Shown: positions 1 through 8,408 of the stretch, in pieces
How the letters are laid out: each line of letters opens with the position of its first letter
Position numbering within the stretch: position 1 is the stretch's first letter
Source of the DNA: Pseudomonas fluorescens
GTDB lineage: Bacteria > Pseudomonadota > Gammaproteobacteria > Pseudomonadales > Pseudomonadaceae
DNA: 64,000 nt
NCBI RefSeq assembly: GCF_902497895.1
Contig: NZ_CABVHQ010000014.1
Span: 1 to 64,000 of the forward strand
Reading direction: 5' to 3'
Position numbers and translations under genes: made by a program
The notes under the pieces: generated by a model
Database searches by the model: none
What the model was told of the DNA's origin: nothing
What the model saw: the letters and a program-made list of their open reading frames with translations, nothing else

Positions 1-270
1 CTTGAGGGTCTGGTTGGCCATCAGGCGCGGCGGCGGATCGCACTTGCAACGGCAGAGGTCGCCGTCCAGGGCGGCGTGGCGTCCCTCCAGCAGGTCGACC
101 AGGCGCGGGCCGTCGCAGACAATCTCCCCGGTGCTGTTGCATTCCGGGCAATCGACCTCGTCGCCTTCGCGGGCCATGGCCAGGCCATTGATCGTGCTGT
201 ACTCCCAGCCGGTGCGCACGGTGCCGTCGACGGTGGTTTTAGCCCCGACGGTGATGTGATAGCGCCTCAT
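1..270 (-). CDS. PAAR domain-containing protein (C-terminus cut by window edge)
   Basis: The minus strand reads 90 codons from an ATG at 270 to the window edge with no stop, so the C-terminus is missing. The protein begins MRRYHITVGAKTTVDGTVRT and continues through INGLAMAREGDEVDCPECNS, the layout of small Pseudomonas PAAR proteins. In that family PAAR proteins form the sharp tip on the VgrG spike of type VI secretion systems and can carry effectors. Six cysteines are visible (CPEC near residues 41-44, IVC near 52, CRCKC near 73-77), which suggests metal binding in the cone. No VgrG or other T6SS gene is visible here, so this may be an orphan spike gene or the edge of a cluster to the left. 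The family call comes from recognised sequence pattern only. Confidence 0.72.
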   Translation of the reverse strand, partial: MRRYHITVGAKTTVDGTVRTGWEYSTINGLAMAREGDEVDCPECNSTGEIVCDGPRLVDLLEGRHAALDGDLCRCKCDPPPRLMANQTLK

Positions 271-472
271 GCGGTCTATGTCCTTGTTTTATCTGCAGGG
301 ACGAACACGCTAGGTAAGGCGATGCGGGAGATAAATCAGACGTTTCTTTGTCTGGTGTAGGTCGATTCTGCAATCAGGCAGCGTCGCCGCTGAGGAAATT
401 GTAACGGCCCCGGCATCGGCGATACCGGTGGGCTGTGCCAGAATAGGCGATCCATTTTTTCCAGGAACACCC

Positions 473-1117
473 ATGGACGCTGCCAAACCCGCCCTTATCC
501 GCGAAACTTTCCCCGTCGGCCCTTTGCAGTGCAACTGCACGATCATCGGCGACCCGATCACAAAAAAGGCCATCGTCGTCGATCCTGGTGGCAATCATGA
601 GTTGATCCTGGCGCGGCTCGATGCCTTGGGCCTGAAGGTGGTGAGCATCATTCACACCCACGCCCATCTGGATCACTTCCTCGCGTCTGGCCTGTTGAAG
701 GAAAAAACCGGCGCCACGCTGCATCTGCATAAAGAGGATCAGTTCCTCTGGGACAACCTGGAGATGCAATGCAGTATGTTCGGCGTGCCCTATACACCCG
801 TGCCGCCTCCGGATCGCTGGTTGGCCGATGACGAAGAGTTGGCCTGCGGCTGTGGCGTGGCGTTGCACACACCCGGTCATACTCCAGGGTCTATGAGCTT
901 CTGGTTTTCCGATGCCAAGCTGCTGATTGCCGGTGACACACTGTTTCGTCGCGGGGTAGGGCGCACGGATTTGTGGGGCGGCGACCAGGCGACGATCGTG
1001 CGCTCGATAAAACAGCGTCTGTACACCCTCGATGAAGACGCAACCGTGATCACCGGGCATGGCCCCGACACCCGTCTGGGCGATGAAATGCGCGAAAACC
1101 CTTTTGTACGGGCCTGA
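473..1117 (+). CDS. MBL-fold (glyoxalase II-like) hydrolase
   Basis: This 214-residue protein carries the metallo-beta-lactamase signature HTHAHLDH at residues 61-68 (HxHxDH zinc ligands), a later HTPGHTPGS histidine and the bridging aspartate in LIAGDTLF. Length and motifs match the short YcbL-type glyoxalase II-like hydrolases, which act on thioesters such as S-lactoylglutathione. The natural substrate cannot be read from sequence. The ATG at 473 is preferred over an in-frame GTG at 428 because AGGAA lies just upstream (463-467) and the protein then starts at the family's usual N-terminus. It is a single gene, separated from the next by about 115 bp. Confidence 0.85.
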   Translation: MDAAKPALIRETFPVGPLQCNCTIIGDPITKKAIVVDPGGNHELILARLDALGLKVVSIIHTHAHLDHFLASGLLKEKTGATLHLHKEDQFLWDNLEMQCSMFGVPYTPVPPPDRWLADDEELACGCGVALHTPGHTPGSMSFWFSDAKLLIAGDTLFRRGVGRTDLWGGDQATIVRSIKQRLYTLDEDATVITGHGPDTRLGDEMRENPFVRA

Positions 1118-1233
1118 TTGATTTGCCTGGACGAGTTGATGGAATTTTTGCCGTCCGTCGTGTTCCAACGCCAGCTAAAGTCTATTGCCAACGTCCGCTG
1201 CACCTCAGAATGCAAAAAAAACAGGAGCTTTCC

Positions 1234-1926
1234 ATGTTCACCTCGCGTCGTTTGATTATTGTCGCTACTGCCGTGGCTTTGCTGTCTGGCTGCGCTTCGC
1301 CTAACCCGTATGACAACCAGGGTCAGGCCGACAGCTCCACGGGCATGAGCAAGACCGCCAAGTACGGTGGGCTGGGTGCTTTGGCCGGGGCGCTGGCCGG
1401 TGCCGCTATCGACCACAACAACCGTGGCAAGGGTGCGCTGATTGGCGCCGCAGTGGTCGGTGCTTCCGCCGCCGGTTATGGCTACTACGCCGATCAGCAG
1501 GAAAAGAAACTGCGTGCGAGCATGGCCAATACCGGGGTCGAAGTGCAGCGTGAGGGCGATCAGATCAAGCTGATCATGCCGGGCAACATCACCTTCGCCA
1601 CCGATTCGGCGAACATCGCCTCAGGCTTTTATCAGCCGTTGAACAACCTGGCGGGCTCCCTCAAGGAGTTCAACCAGAACCAGATTGAAATCGTCGGCTA
1701 CACCGACAGCACCGGCAGCCGTCAGCACAACATGGACCTGTCCCAGCGTCGCGCTCAAAGCGTCGCGACCTACTTGACCTCCCAAGGCGTCAGCGGTGCC
1801 AACCTGACTTCCCGCGGTGCCGGCCCGGACAATCCGGTCGCCAGCAACGGCGACGTCAATGGTCGTGCGCAGAACCGTCGGGTCGAGGTCAATCTCAAGC
1901 CGATTCCCGGGCAGCAGTACCAGTAA
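1234..1926 (+). CDS. OmpA-family lipoprotein with glycine zipper
   Basis: This 230-residue outer-membrane lipoprotein has a signal peptide ending in the lipobox LLSGC, with Cys20 as the lipidated residue. A glycine-zipper stretch follows (about residues 43-80, LGALAGALAGAAID and GALIGAAVVGASAAG). The C-terminal half (about 115-228) is an OmpA peptidoglycan-binding domain with YTDSTGS and the terminal NRRVEV arginine, both typical of diaminopimelate binding. It resembles E. coli YiaD and likely tethers the outer membrane to peptidoglycan. The ATG at 1234 is chosen because AGGAG lies at 1223-1227 and the signal peptide starts there. A strong terminator follows the stop codon. Confidence 0.88.
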   Translation: MFTSRRLIIVATAVALLSGCASPNPYDNQGQADSSTGMSKTAKYGGLGALAGALAGAAIDHNNRGKGALIGAAVVGASAAGYGYYADQQEKKLRASMANTGVEVQREGDQIKLIMPGNITFATDSANIASGFYQPLNNLAGSLKEFNQNQIEIVGYTDSTGSRQHNMDLSQRRAQSVATYLTSQGVSGANLTSRGAGPDNPVASNGDVNGRAQNRRVEVNLKPIPGQQYQ

Positions 1927-1947
1927 GCCCGCCTCGGCTACTGGCGT

Positions 1948-1985
1948 AAAAAAGCCCGGCCGATCAATGATCGGCCGGGCTTTTT
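1948..1985 (+). terminator. Rho-independent terminator after the OmpA-type lipoprotein
   Basis: A perfect 13-bp stem (GCCCGGCCGATCA and its complement) is flanked by A-run and T-run. The symmetry means it can also end the convergent minus-strand gene at 2007-2441. Confidence 0.88.
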
Positions 1986-2006
1986 AGTGTCGCTCGAAAA
2001 GTCCGG

Positions 2007-2441
2007 TTATTTCTTCAGACCATAATGCTCATCGAGCATGCCGGGAGCATTCGGCGTTTTTGGCGCGTAATCTTTCGGCGCTTCCTGACTGCGCGGTGGC
2101 GTCAGGCGTTCCCGTGGAGCCTGCACGGAATCGGCGTGCAGTGCAGCCAGCAGGCGTTGGCGAGTCAGTTCGTCCAGGGCCAGACGATTGGCGCCCTCGG
2201 CGAGATGATCTTGCACATCCTGATAGCTTTGAGTGAGCTTGTGCACCAAAGACGCAGTGCTGTTGAAATGGGTGACCACTTCATTCTGATAACTGTCAAA
2301 ACGTTCCTGAATATCATCCAGCTGACGTTGCGTGCGGTTAGGCGCGGCATTCGGCAGCAGCCGGGCGATCAGGAATCCAATGGCGACACCAGCAACCAGG
2401 GCAAGAGTCGGCAACAGCCAAACTAAGAGCGAGTGTTCCAC
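2007..2441 (-). CDS. zapG: YhcB/ZapG family inner-membrane protein (DUF1043)
   Basis: This 144-residue protein has one N-terminal membrane segment (about residues 5-28, WLLPTLALVAGVAIGFLIARL). A coiled-coil-like cytoplasmic region follows (RQLDDIQERFDSYQNEVVTHF), then a proline-rich tail. This is the arrangement of YhcB (ZapG), an inner-membrane protein linked in E. coli to envelope biogenesis and cell division. The start is a GTG at 2439-2441 preceded by AAGGA on the minus strand. It is divergent from the hydrolase gene at 2588, with about 146 bp between them for both promoters. The gene name rests on family resemblance. Confidence 0.85.
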   Translation of the reverse strand: MEHSLLVWLLPTLALVAGVAIGFLIARLLPNAAPNRTQRQLDDIQERFDSYQNEVVTHFNSTASLVHKLTQSYQDVQDHLAEGANRLALDELTRQRLLAALHADSVQAPRERLTPPRSQEAPKDYAPKTPNAPGMLDEHYGLKK

Positions 2442-2587
2442 GAGTCCTTCCTCTATAAACGGCTTTGCTTTACGTTAACGGCTCGGACCTGCGCTGTATA
2501 CCGCGACGAGATCGCAATCATGCCAGGCGCAGACTTTTAGCTAGACGAGTCGACCCAATTCGAGGTCACGGAGTTCCTTCCTTGCTT

Positions 2588-3217
2588 ATGCGCGAAACCC
2601 CTGTATTTATCGATGGCCCGGTTGGCCAATTGGAAGCCTTGTACCTGGATCAGCCCGACGCCCGTGGCCTGGCGCTGATCTGCCACCCCAATCCGGTGCA
2701 GGGTGGGACCATGCTCAATAAAGTCGTGTCGACCCTTCAGCGCACAGCGCGGGATGCCGGCCTGATCACCTTGCGCTTCAATTATCGCGGGGTTGGCGCC
2801 AGCGCCGGCAGCCATGACATGAGCGCCGGTGAAGTCGATGATGCGCAGGCTGTGGCCCAATGGTTGCGAGCCAGACACCCTGACTTGCCAATGACCCTGT
2901 GTGGTTTCTCCTTTGGTGGTTTCATTGCGGCCAGCCTTGGCGGTCGCCTCGAAGCCAAGGGCGAAACACTTGCTCACTTATTCATGATCGCGCCTGCGGT
3001 GATGCGTCTGGGCGATCAGGATCAGTTGCCGCAACACTGCCCGCTGACCCTGATTCAGCCAGAAACCGACGAAGTGATCGATCCGCAACTGGTCTACGAG
3101 TGGTCAGCAGCCCTTGATCGCCCCCATGAGCTGCTGAAAGTGGCAGAATGCGGACACTTTTTTCACGGCAAGCTGACGGATCTCAAAGATCTGATCCTGC
3201 CGCGCCTTTCGAATTGA
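2588..3217 (+). CDS. Alpha/beta hydrolase (serine hydrolase of the YpfH/CocE-like small type)
   Basis: This 209-residue alpha/beta-hydrolase has the oxyanion-region motif LICHPNPVQGGTM near residues 30-42, the nucleophile elbow GFSFGG (Ser108) and a C-terminal histidine in ECGHFFHG. The family is common upstream of trpS in Pseudomonas, and its substrate is unknown. The start is uncertain. The ATG at 2588 lacks a close Shine-Dalgarno, whereas an in-frame TTG at 2582 sits 8 nt after GGAG (2570-2573) and would add only two residues. The stop codon abuts trpS, and the 24-bp gap suggests cotranscription. Confidence 0.82.
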   Translation: MRETPVFIDGPVGQLEALYLDQPDARGLALICHPNPVQGGTMLNKVVSTLQRTARDAGLITLRFNYRGVGASAGSHDMSAGEVDDAQAVAQWLRARHPDLPMTLCGFSFGGFIAASLGGRLEAKGETLAHLFMIAPAVMRLGDQDQLPQHCPLTLIQPETDEVIDPQLVYEWSAALDRPHELLKVAECGHFFHGKLTDLKDLILPRLSN

Positions 3218-3241
3218 TTGCAGTCTGATAAGCGATTACCC

Positions 3242-4597
3242 ATGACTACTCGTACGCGAATTCTCACCGGCATCACCACCACCGGCACGCCGCACCTGGG
3301 CAACTATGCCGGGGCTATCCGTCCGGCGATCCTTGCCAGCCGTGACAGCAACGCCGATTCGTTCTACTTCCTGGCCGACTACCACGCCCTGATCAAGTGC
3401 GATGACCCGCTGCGCATCCAGCGCTCGCGTCTGGAAATCGCCGCGACCTGGCTGGCCGGTGGTCTGGATGTGAATCGGGTGACGTTCTATCGCCAGTCCG
3501 ATATCCCGGAAATCCCTGAGCTGACCTGGCTGCTGACCTGCGTAGCGGCCAAGGGCCTGCTCAACCGTGCCCACGCCTACAAGGCCTCGGTGGACAAAAA
3601 CGTCGAGACCGGTGAAGACCCGGACGCCGGCATCACCATGGGCCTGTACAGCTACCCGGTGCTGATGGCCGCGGACATTCTGATGTTCAACGCGCACAAG
3701 GTGCCGGTCGGTCGCGATCAGATCCAGCATGTGGAAATGGCCCGCGACATCGGCCAGCGTTTCAACCACCTGTTCGGCCAGGGCAAAGAATTCTTCACCA
3801 TGCCCGAAGCAGTGATCGAAGAGGGCGTGGCCACGCTGCCAGGTCTTGACGGCCGGAAGATGTCGAAAAGCTACGACAACACCATTCCGTTGTTCAGCAG
3901 CGCCAAGGAAATGAAAGACGCCATCTCGCGGATCGTTACCGACTCCCGCGCTCCTGGCGAAGCCAAGGATCCGGACAATTCTCACCTGTTCACCTTGTTC
4001 CAGGCCTTCGCCACGCCGGCACAGGCTGACGAATTCCGCAGCGAACTGTTGCAGGGGCTGGGCTGGGGCGAAGCCAAAAGTCGTTTGTTCAAGCTGCTGG
4101 ACAACGAGCTGGGCGAGTCCCGCGAGCGTTATCACCTGTTGCTCGAACGTCCGGCGGACCTGGAAGACATCCTTCAGATCGGCGCGAAGAAAGCCCGCAG
4201 TGTCGCCACACCGTTCCTTGGCGAACTGCGTGAAGCGGTCGGCCTGCGTTCTTTCGTCAATCAGGCGCAAACCACCACGGCCAGCAAAAAGAAAGCCGCA
4301 AAAGCCGCGCGCTTCGTCAGCTTCCGTGAAGATGACGGCAGTTTCCGCTTCCGGCTGCTGGCGGCTGATGGCGAGCAATTGCTGCTGTCGCGCAACTTCG
4401 CCGACGGTAAAACCGCTGGCGCGGTGACCAAGCAACTGCAAGCCGGGCAAGACCTGGATCTGCGCAGCGAAGACCTGAGCTTCAGCGTCTGGCTGGAAGG
4501 TGAATGCGTGGCGGACAGCCCGACATTCGCCGACAGTGCTGCGCGTGATGCCGCCATCGAGGCTTTGCGGATCGCTCTGAGTCCTTCCCAGGACTAA
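3242..4597 (+). CDS. trpS: Tryptophan-tRNA ligase with C-terminal extension
   Basis: This class I aminoacyl-tRNA synthetase charges tRNA-Trp. The ATP-binding HxGN motif (HLGN, residues 18-21) and KMSKS (206-210) are both intact. At 451 residues it is about 110 longer than the E. coli type. After a lysine/alanine-rich linker (about 346-356) there is a compact C-terminal module (about 357-451) starting RFVSFREDDGSFRFRLLA. Pseudomonas TrpS proteins are known to be long, so this is a lineage feature and not a fusion error. Translation probably begins at the ATG at 3242. A TTG at 3218 that overlaps the upstream stop is possible but less likely. Confidence 0.95.
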   Translation: MTTRTRILTGITTTGTPHLGNYAGAIRPAILASRDSNADSFYFLADYHALIKCDDPLRIQRSRLEIAATWLAGGLDVNRVTFYRQSDIPEIPELTWLLTCVAAKGLLNRAHAYKASVDKNVETGEDPDAGITMGLYSYPVLMAADILMFNAHKVPVGRDQIQHVEMARDIGQRFNHLFGQGKEFFTMPEAVIEEGVATLPGLDGRKMSKSYDNTIPLFSSAKEMKDAISRIVTDSRAPGEAKDPDNSHLFTLFQAFATPAQADEFRSELLQGLGWGEAKSRLFKLLDNELGESRERYHLLLERPADLEDILQIGAKKARSVATPFLGELREAVGLRSFVNQAQTTTASKKKAAKAARFVSFREDDGSFRFRLLAADGEQLLLSRNFADGKTAGAVTKQLQAGQDLDLRSEDLSFSVWLEGECVADSPTFADSAARDAAIEALRIALSPSQD

Positions 4598-4687
4598 TCA
4601 GGGGCCAGCCCGACTAAGGGTTGATTGCCATTCTCCAGGGCCGTCGCTACAGTGACGGCCCGTTTTTGTTGTCCTTGCCAGCGAATT

Positions 4688-5782
4688 ATGACGCCCCTAG
4701 AACGATATCAAGCTGATTTGAAACGCCCGGAATTCTTCCATGACGCCGCCCAGGAAACTGCGGTGCGTCATTTGCAGCGCTTGTACGACGATCTGGTCGC
4801 CGCCTCGCAGAGCAAGCCGGGCCTGTTCGGCAAACTGTTTGGCAAGAAAGACCAGGCACCGGTCAAGGGTCTGTACTTCTGGGGCGGCGTTGGCCGCGGC
4901 AAGACCTACCTGGTCGATACCTTCTTCGAAGCCCTGCCGTTCAAGAAAAAAGTCCGTACTCACTTCCACCGCTTCATGAAGCGCGTGCACGAAGAGATGA
5001 AGACCCTGCCAGGCGAGAAAAACCCGCTGACCATCATCGCCAAGCGTTTCTCCGATGAAGCGCGGGTGATCTGTTTCGATGAATTCTTCGTGTCCGATAT
5101 TACCGACGCGATGATCCTCGGCACGCTGATGGAAGAGCTGTTCAAGAATGGCGTGACCCTGGTCGCCACCTCGAACATCGTCCCGGACGGCCTGTACAAG
5201 GATGGCCTGCAACGTGCGCGCTTCTTGCCGGCTATCGCCCTGATCAAGCAGAACACCGACATCGTCAACGTCGACAGCGGCGTGGATTATCGTCTGCGTC
5301 ACCTCGAGCAGGCCGAACTGTTCCACTTCCCGCTGGACGCTGAGGCCAACGAAAGCCTGCGTAAAAGCTTCAGTGCCCTGACGCCGGATTGCACTCTGGC
5401 TGTCGAAAACGATGTGCTGATGATCGAAAACCGCGAAATCCGTGCCTTGCGCACCTGCGAAGACGTGGCCTGGTTTGACTTCCGCGAACTCTGCGACGGT
5501 CCACGCAGCCAGAATGACTACATCGAACTCGGCAAAATCTTCCATGCTGTGTTGATCAGTGGCGTCGAGCAAATGAGCGTCACCACCGACGACATTGCCC
5601 GACGTTTCATCAACATGGTCGACGAGTTCTACGACCGCAATGTCAAGCTGATCATCTCCGCTGAAGTCGAGCTCAAAGACCTCTACACCGGCGGTCGCCT
5701 GAACTTCGAATTCCAGCGCACCCTCAGCCGTCTGCTGGAAATGCAGTCCCACGAATTCCTGTCGCGGGCGCACAAGCCGTAG
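4688..5782 (+). CDS. zapE: Cell division protein ZapE (AFG1-like ATPase)
   Basis: This 364-residue AFG1/ZapE family ATPase has Walker A GGVGRGKT at residues 66-73 and a Walker B region CFDEFFVSDITDAMIL. In E. coli ZapE associates with the Z-ring during late constriction and is needed under low oxygen or high temperature. In many pseudomonads the gene lies just upstream of the rplM-rpsI-pet region, as here. The ATG at 4688 gives the family N-terminus MTPLERYQADL. A longer reading frame upstream carries no recognisable sequence. A terminator follows the stop. Confidence 0.93.
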   Translation: MTPLERYQADLKRPEFFHDAAQETAVRHLQRLYDDLVAASQSKPGLFGKLFGKKDQAPVKGLYFWGGVGRGKTYLVDTFFEALPFKKKVRTHFHRFMKRVHEEMKTLPGEKNPLTIIAKRFSDEARVICFDEFFVSDITDAMILGTLMEELFKNGVTLVATSNIVPDGLYKDGLQRARFLPAIALIKQNTDIVNVDSGVDYRLRHLEQAELFHFPLDAEANESLRKSFSALTPDCTLAVENDVLMIENREIRALRTCEDVAWFDFRELCDGPRSQNDYIELGKIFHAVLISGVEQMSVTTDDIARRFINMVDEFYDRNVKLIISAEVELKDLYTGGRLNFEFQRTLSRLLEMQSHEFLSRAHKP

Positions 5783-5800
5783 GACATTTCGGAAAATAAA

Positions 5801-5827
5801 AAGGGTCTGCATTGCAGGCCCTTTTTT
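5801..5827 (+). terminator. Rho-independent terminator after zapE
   Basis: The stem GGGTCTGCA pairs with TTGCAGGCCC (one G-T pair) and is followed by a run of six T. Confidence 0.8.
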
Positions 5828-5841
5828 GTGCTGAAGATCAA

Positions 5842-5915
5842 AAGATCGCAGCCTGCGGCAGCTCCTACAGGGTCATGCCGTACACCGCGTAGGAGCTGCC
5901 GCAGGCTGCGATCTT
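5842..5915. repeat. Paired REP element, family A
   Basis: Two inverted copies of the core AGATCGCAGCCTGCGGCAGC (with TCCTAC continuing) are separated by a short spacer. The same core recurs in inverted pairs at 8293-8394, 14610-14688, 51478-51580 and 62707-62806. Palindromic REP pairs of this kind are typical of intergenic regions of fluorescent pseudomonads. Confidence 0.88.
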
Positions 5916-5932
5916 CATCGATCTCCTATGCG

Positions 5933-5987
5933 CCGAAGAAGCGTGGTGGTGCGATCTCCTCTACACCGAAGAAGCGTGGGTGCGATC
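5933..5987. repeat. Short direct repeat next to REP pair
   Basis: CCGAAGAAGCGTGGTGGTGC (5933-5952, continuing GATC) recurs as CCGAAGAAGCGTGGGTGCGA (5966-5985, continuing TC), 33 bp apart. It lies between the REP pair and the end of the AraC-type gene. It looks like a small local duplication. Confidence 0.75.
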
Positions 5988-5995
5988 GCGCTTTC

Positions 5996-6991
5996 CTACG
6001 CCGCCTGCTGAAACTGCTGCCGATACTGATTCGGTGACAGTTCGGTGTGCTGGCGGAACAGTCGGGCGAAGAAGCTCGCATCGTCGTAGCCGACTTCATA
6101 GCTGATGGTCTTGATGCTTTTGCGGCTGGCGGAAAGCAGGCCCTTGGCAGTTTCGATGCGCAGGCGTTGCAGGTAATGCAGCGGCTTGTCGCCGGTGGCG
6201 GTCTGGAAGCGGCGCATGAAGTTGCGGATGCTCATGCCGTGTTCGCGGGCGACGTCTTCGAAGCGGAATTTGTCGGCGAAGTGTTCTTCGAGCCAGTGCT
6301 GGATCTGCAGGATGATCACGTCCTGATGCAGTTTCTGCCCGCCGAAGCCGATCCGGCCTGGCGAATAGTTGCGCTGCACTTCGTAGAGAATGTCGCGGGC
6401 CACGGCCTGGGCGACGTTGGCGCCGCAGAAACGCTCGATCAGGTAGATGTAGAGGTCGCAGGCCGAGGTGGTGCCGCCGGCGCAGTACAGATTGTCGGCG
6501 TCAGTCAGGTGTTTGTCCTGATTGAGCTGGACCTTGGGGAAGCGTTCGCTGAAGGCATTGAAGAAACGCCAGTAGGTGGTCGCTTCCTTGCCGTCGAGCA
6601 AACCGGCTTCGGCGAGCCAGAACACCCCGGTGGCTTCGCCGCAGAGCACCGCGCCGCGTTTATGTTGCTCGCGCAGCCATGGCAATACTTGTGGGTAGCG
6701 CTGGCAGAGGGTTTCGAAATCGTCCCAGAAGGCCGGGAGGATGATCACGTCGGTGTTTTCCAGGCCGCCATCCACCGGCAGGATCACGTCACTGAAGCTG
6801 CACACCGATTGGCCATCAGGGCTGACCAGGCGGGTTTCGAAGGCCGGAGTCAGGCCGTGACCGAGTTGTTTGCCATAACGCAGGCTGGCCAGATGGAAGA
6901 AATCCTTGGCCTGCATCAGGGTGGAAGCGAAAACCCGGTCGATAGCCAGGATGCTGACGCGCCGCAGAGGCGTGGAGAGCTGGATAGACAT
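5996..6991 (-). CDS. GlxA-type AraC family transcriptional regulator
   Basis: This 331-residue regulator has an N-terminal DJ-1/PfpI (class I amidotransferase-like) domain (about residues 10-190, with CGEATGVFWLAEAGLLDG around the nucleophile-elbow cysteine). A C-terminal AraC/XylS DNA-binding domain follows (about 230-330, with KTISYEVGYDDASFFARLFR). Members include the choline/carnitine/arginine catabolism regulators GbdR, CdhR and ArgR of Pseudomonas. The ligand is not evident. It is transcribed divergently from the acyl-CoA dehydrogenase at 7137 across 145 bp, so that gene is a natural candidate target. Confidence 0.9.
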   Translation of the reverse strand: MSIQLSTPLRRVSILAIDRVFASTLMQAKDFFHLASLRYGKQLGHGLTPAFETRLVSPDGQSVCSFSDVILPVDGGLENTDVIILPAFWDDFETLCQRYPQVLPWLREQHKRGAVLCGEATGVFWLAEAGLLDGKEATTYWRFFNAFSERFPKVQLNQDKHLTDADNLYCAGGTTSACDLYIYLIERFCGANVAQAVARDILYEVQRNYSPGRIGFGGQKLHQDVIILQIQHWLEEHFADKFRFEDVAREHGMSIRNFMRRFQTATGDKPLHYLQRLRIETAKGLLSASRKSIKTISYEVGYDDASFFARLFRQHTELSPNQYRQQFQQAA

Positions 6992-7136
6992 AAATTCAAT
7001 TATTCTTATAGGGGAAAGTGGTCACCAAACGGCTGGATCGTCTTATTTTTTGTCGCATGTGTCCAGTGTCCTGTATCGGATCGCAGGCTTAGGCTCTGTG
7101 AGTCAATCCCGACTAACAATAATTACAGGTGCCCCG

Positions 7137-8273
7137 ATGATCCCCAGAACCTTGTTCAGCTCCGAGCACGAACTGTTTCGCGACAGCGTGCGCACGTTCC
7201 TCGAAAAAGAGGCCGTGCCGTTCCATGGGCAATGGGAAAAACAGGGCTACATCGACCGCAAACTGTGGAACAAGGCGGGGGAGGCGGGGATGCTCTGCTC
7301 GCATCTGCCGGAAGAATACGGTGGCCTCGGGGCAGATTTTCTCTACAGCGCGGTGGTGATCGAGGAGGTCGGGCGTCTCGGCTTGACCGGCATCGGTTTT
7401 TCGCTGCACTCGGACATCGTCGCGCCGTACATCCTGCATTACGGCAGTGAAGCGCTGAAGCACAAGTACCTGCCGAAGCTGGTCTCGGGCGAGATGGTCA
7501 CGGCCATCGCGATGACCGAGCCGGGCGCCGGTTCCGACCTGCAAGGGGTGAAAACCACGGCGGTGCTGGACGGGGACGAGTACGTGATCAATGGCTCGAA
7601 AACCTTCATTACCAACGGTTTTCTCGCCGATCTGGTGATTGTCGTGGCCAAGACCGACCCGAAAGCCGGCGCCAAGGGCACCAGCCTGTTCCTGGTGGAA
7701 GCGGATACGCCGGGCTTCGCCAAGGGCAAGCGCCTGGAAAAGGTCGGGATGAAGGCCCAGGACACTTCCGAGCTGTTCTTCCAGGACGTCCGTGTGCCCA
7801 AGGAGAACCTGCTGGGGCAGGCCGGGATGGGCTTTGCCTATCTGATGCAGGAGTTGCCTCAGGAGCGCCTGACGGTCGCCATAGGCGGCCTGGCGTCGGC
7901 CGAGGCGGCATTGCAGTGGACGCTGGACTACACCCGTGAACGCAAGGCGTTCGGCAAGGCGATCGCCGACTTCCAGAACACCCGCTTCAAACTGGCCGAG
8001 ATGGCCACCGAGATCCAGATCGGTCGGGTGTTTGTCGATCGCTGCCTGGAGTTGCATCTGCAAGGCAAGCTGGACGTGCCAACGGCGGCAATGGCCAAGT
8101 ATTGGGGCACCGACCTGCAATGCAAGGTGCTCGACGAGTGCGTGCAGTTGCATGGCGGTTACGGCTTCATGTGGGAATACCCGATCGCCCGCGCCTGGGC
8201 GGATGCGCGGGTGCAGCGGATCTATGCGGGAACCAATGAGATCATGAAGGAGATTATTGCGCGGTCGCTTTGA
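7137..8273 (+). CDS. Acyl-CoA dehydrogenase, LCAD-like
   Basis: This 378-residue FAD-dependent acyl-CoA dehydrogenase has an FAD/substrate region AMTEPGAGSDLQG and the C-terminal signature YAGTNEIMKEIIARSL. The position holding the catalytic glutamate in medium-chain enzymes (YEGT) is alanine here. Instead, LPQERL in the middle of the protein matches the helix that supplies the base in mitochondrial long-chain and isovaleryl-type enzymes. Together with QLHGGYGFMWEYPIARAW this points to a long-chain/branched-chain subtype. The ATG at 7137 gives the family start MIPRTLFSSEHELFRDSVR. It is a single gene, divergent from the AraC-type regulator. Confidence 0.92.
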   Translation: MIPRTLFSSEHELFRDSVRTFLEKEAVPFHGQWEKQGYIDRKLWNKAGEAGMLCSHLPEEYGGLGADFLYSAVVIEEVGRLGLTGIGFSLHSDIVAPYILHYGSEALKHKYLPKLVSGEMVTAIAMTEPGAGSDLQGVKTTAVLDGDEYVINGSKTFITNGFLADLVIVVAKTDPKAGAKGTSLFLVEADTPGFAKGKRLEKVGMKAQDTSELFFQDVRVPKENLLGQAGMGFAYLMQELPQERLTVAIGGLASAEAALQWTLDYTRERKAFGKAIADFQNTRFKLAEMATEIQIGRVFVDRCLELHLQGKLDVPTAAMAKYWGTDLQCKVLDECVQLHGGYGFMWEYPIARAWADARVQRIYAGTNEIMKEIIARSL

Positions 8274-8292
8274 TCAATCTGCGGTGCCTGAA

Positions 8293-8394
8293 AAAAGATC
8301 GCAGCCTGCGGCAGCTCCTACAAGGATCGGGTGCAACCGGGAACAAACGGTTTACCTCGATCCCGTAGGAGCTGCCGCAGGCTGCGATCTTTTC
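8293..8394. repeat. Paired REP element, family A
   Basis: Inverted copies of the AAAGATCGCAGCCTGCGGCA core are separated by about 45 bp. They lie between convergent genes and may act as a bidirectional transcription end or mRNA-stabilising structure. Confidence 0.88.
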
Positions 8395-8408
8395 GGGAGC
8401 GACGAAAA

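Noticed and set aside
6047..7450. 467-codon plus-strand frame opposite the AraC-type regulator
   Set aside because: The minus-strand product has clear DJ-1 and AraC domains; the plus-strand translation is low-complexity (Val, Ala, Gly, Glu, Phe).
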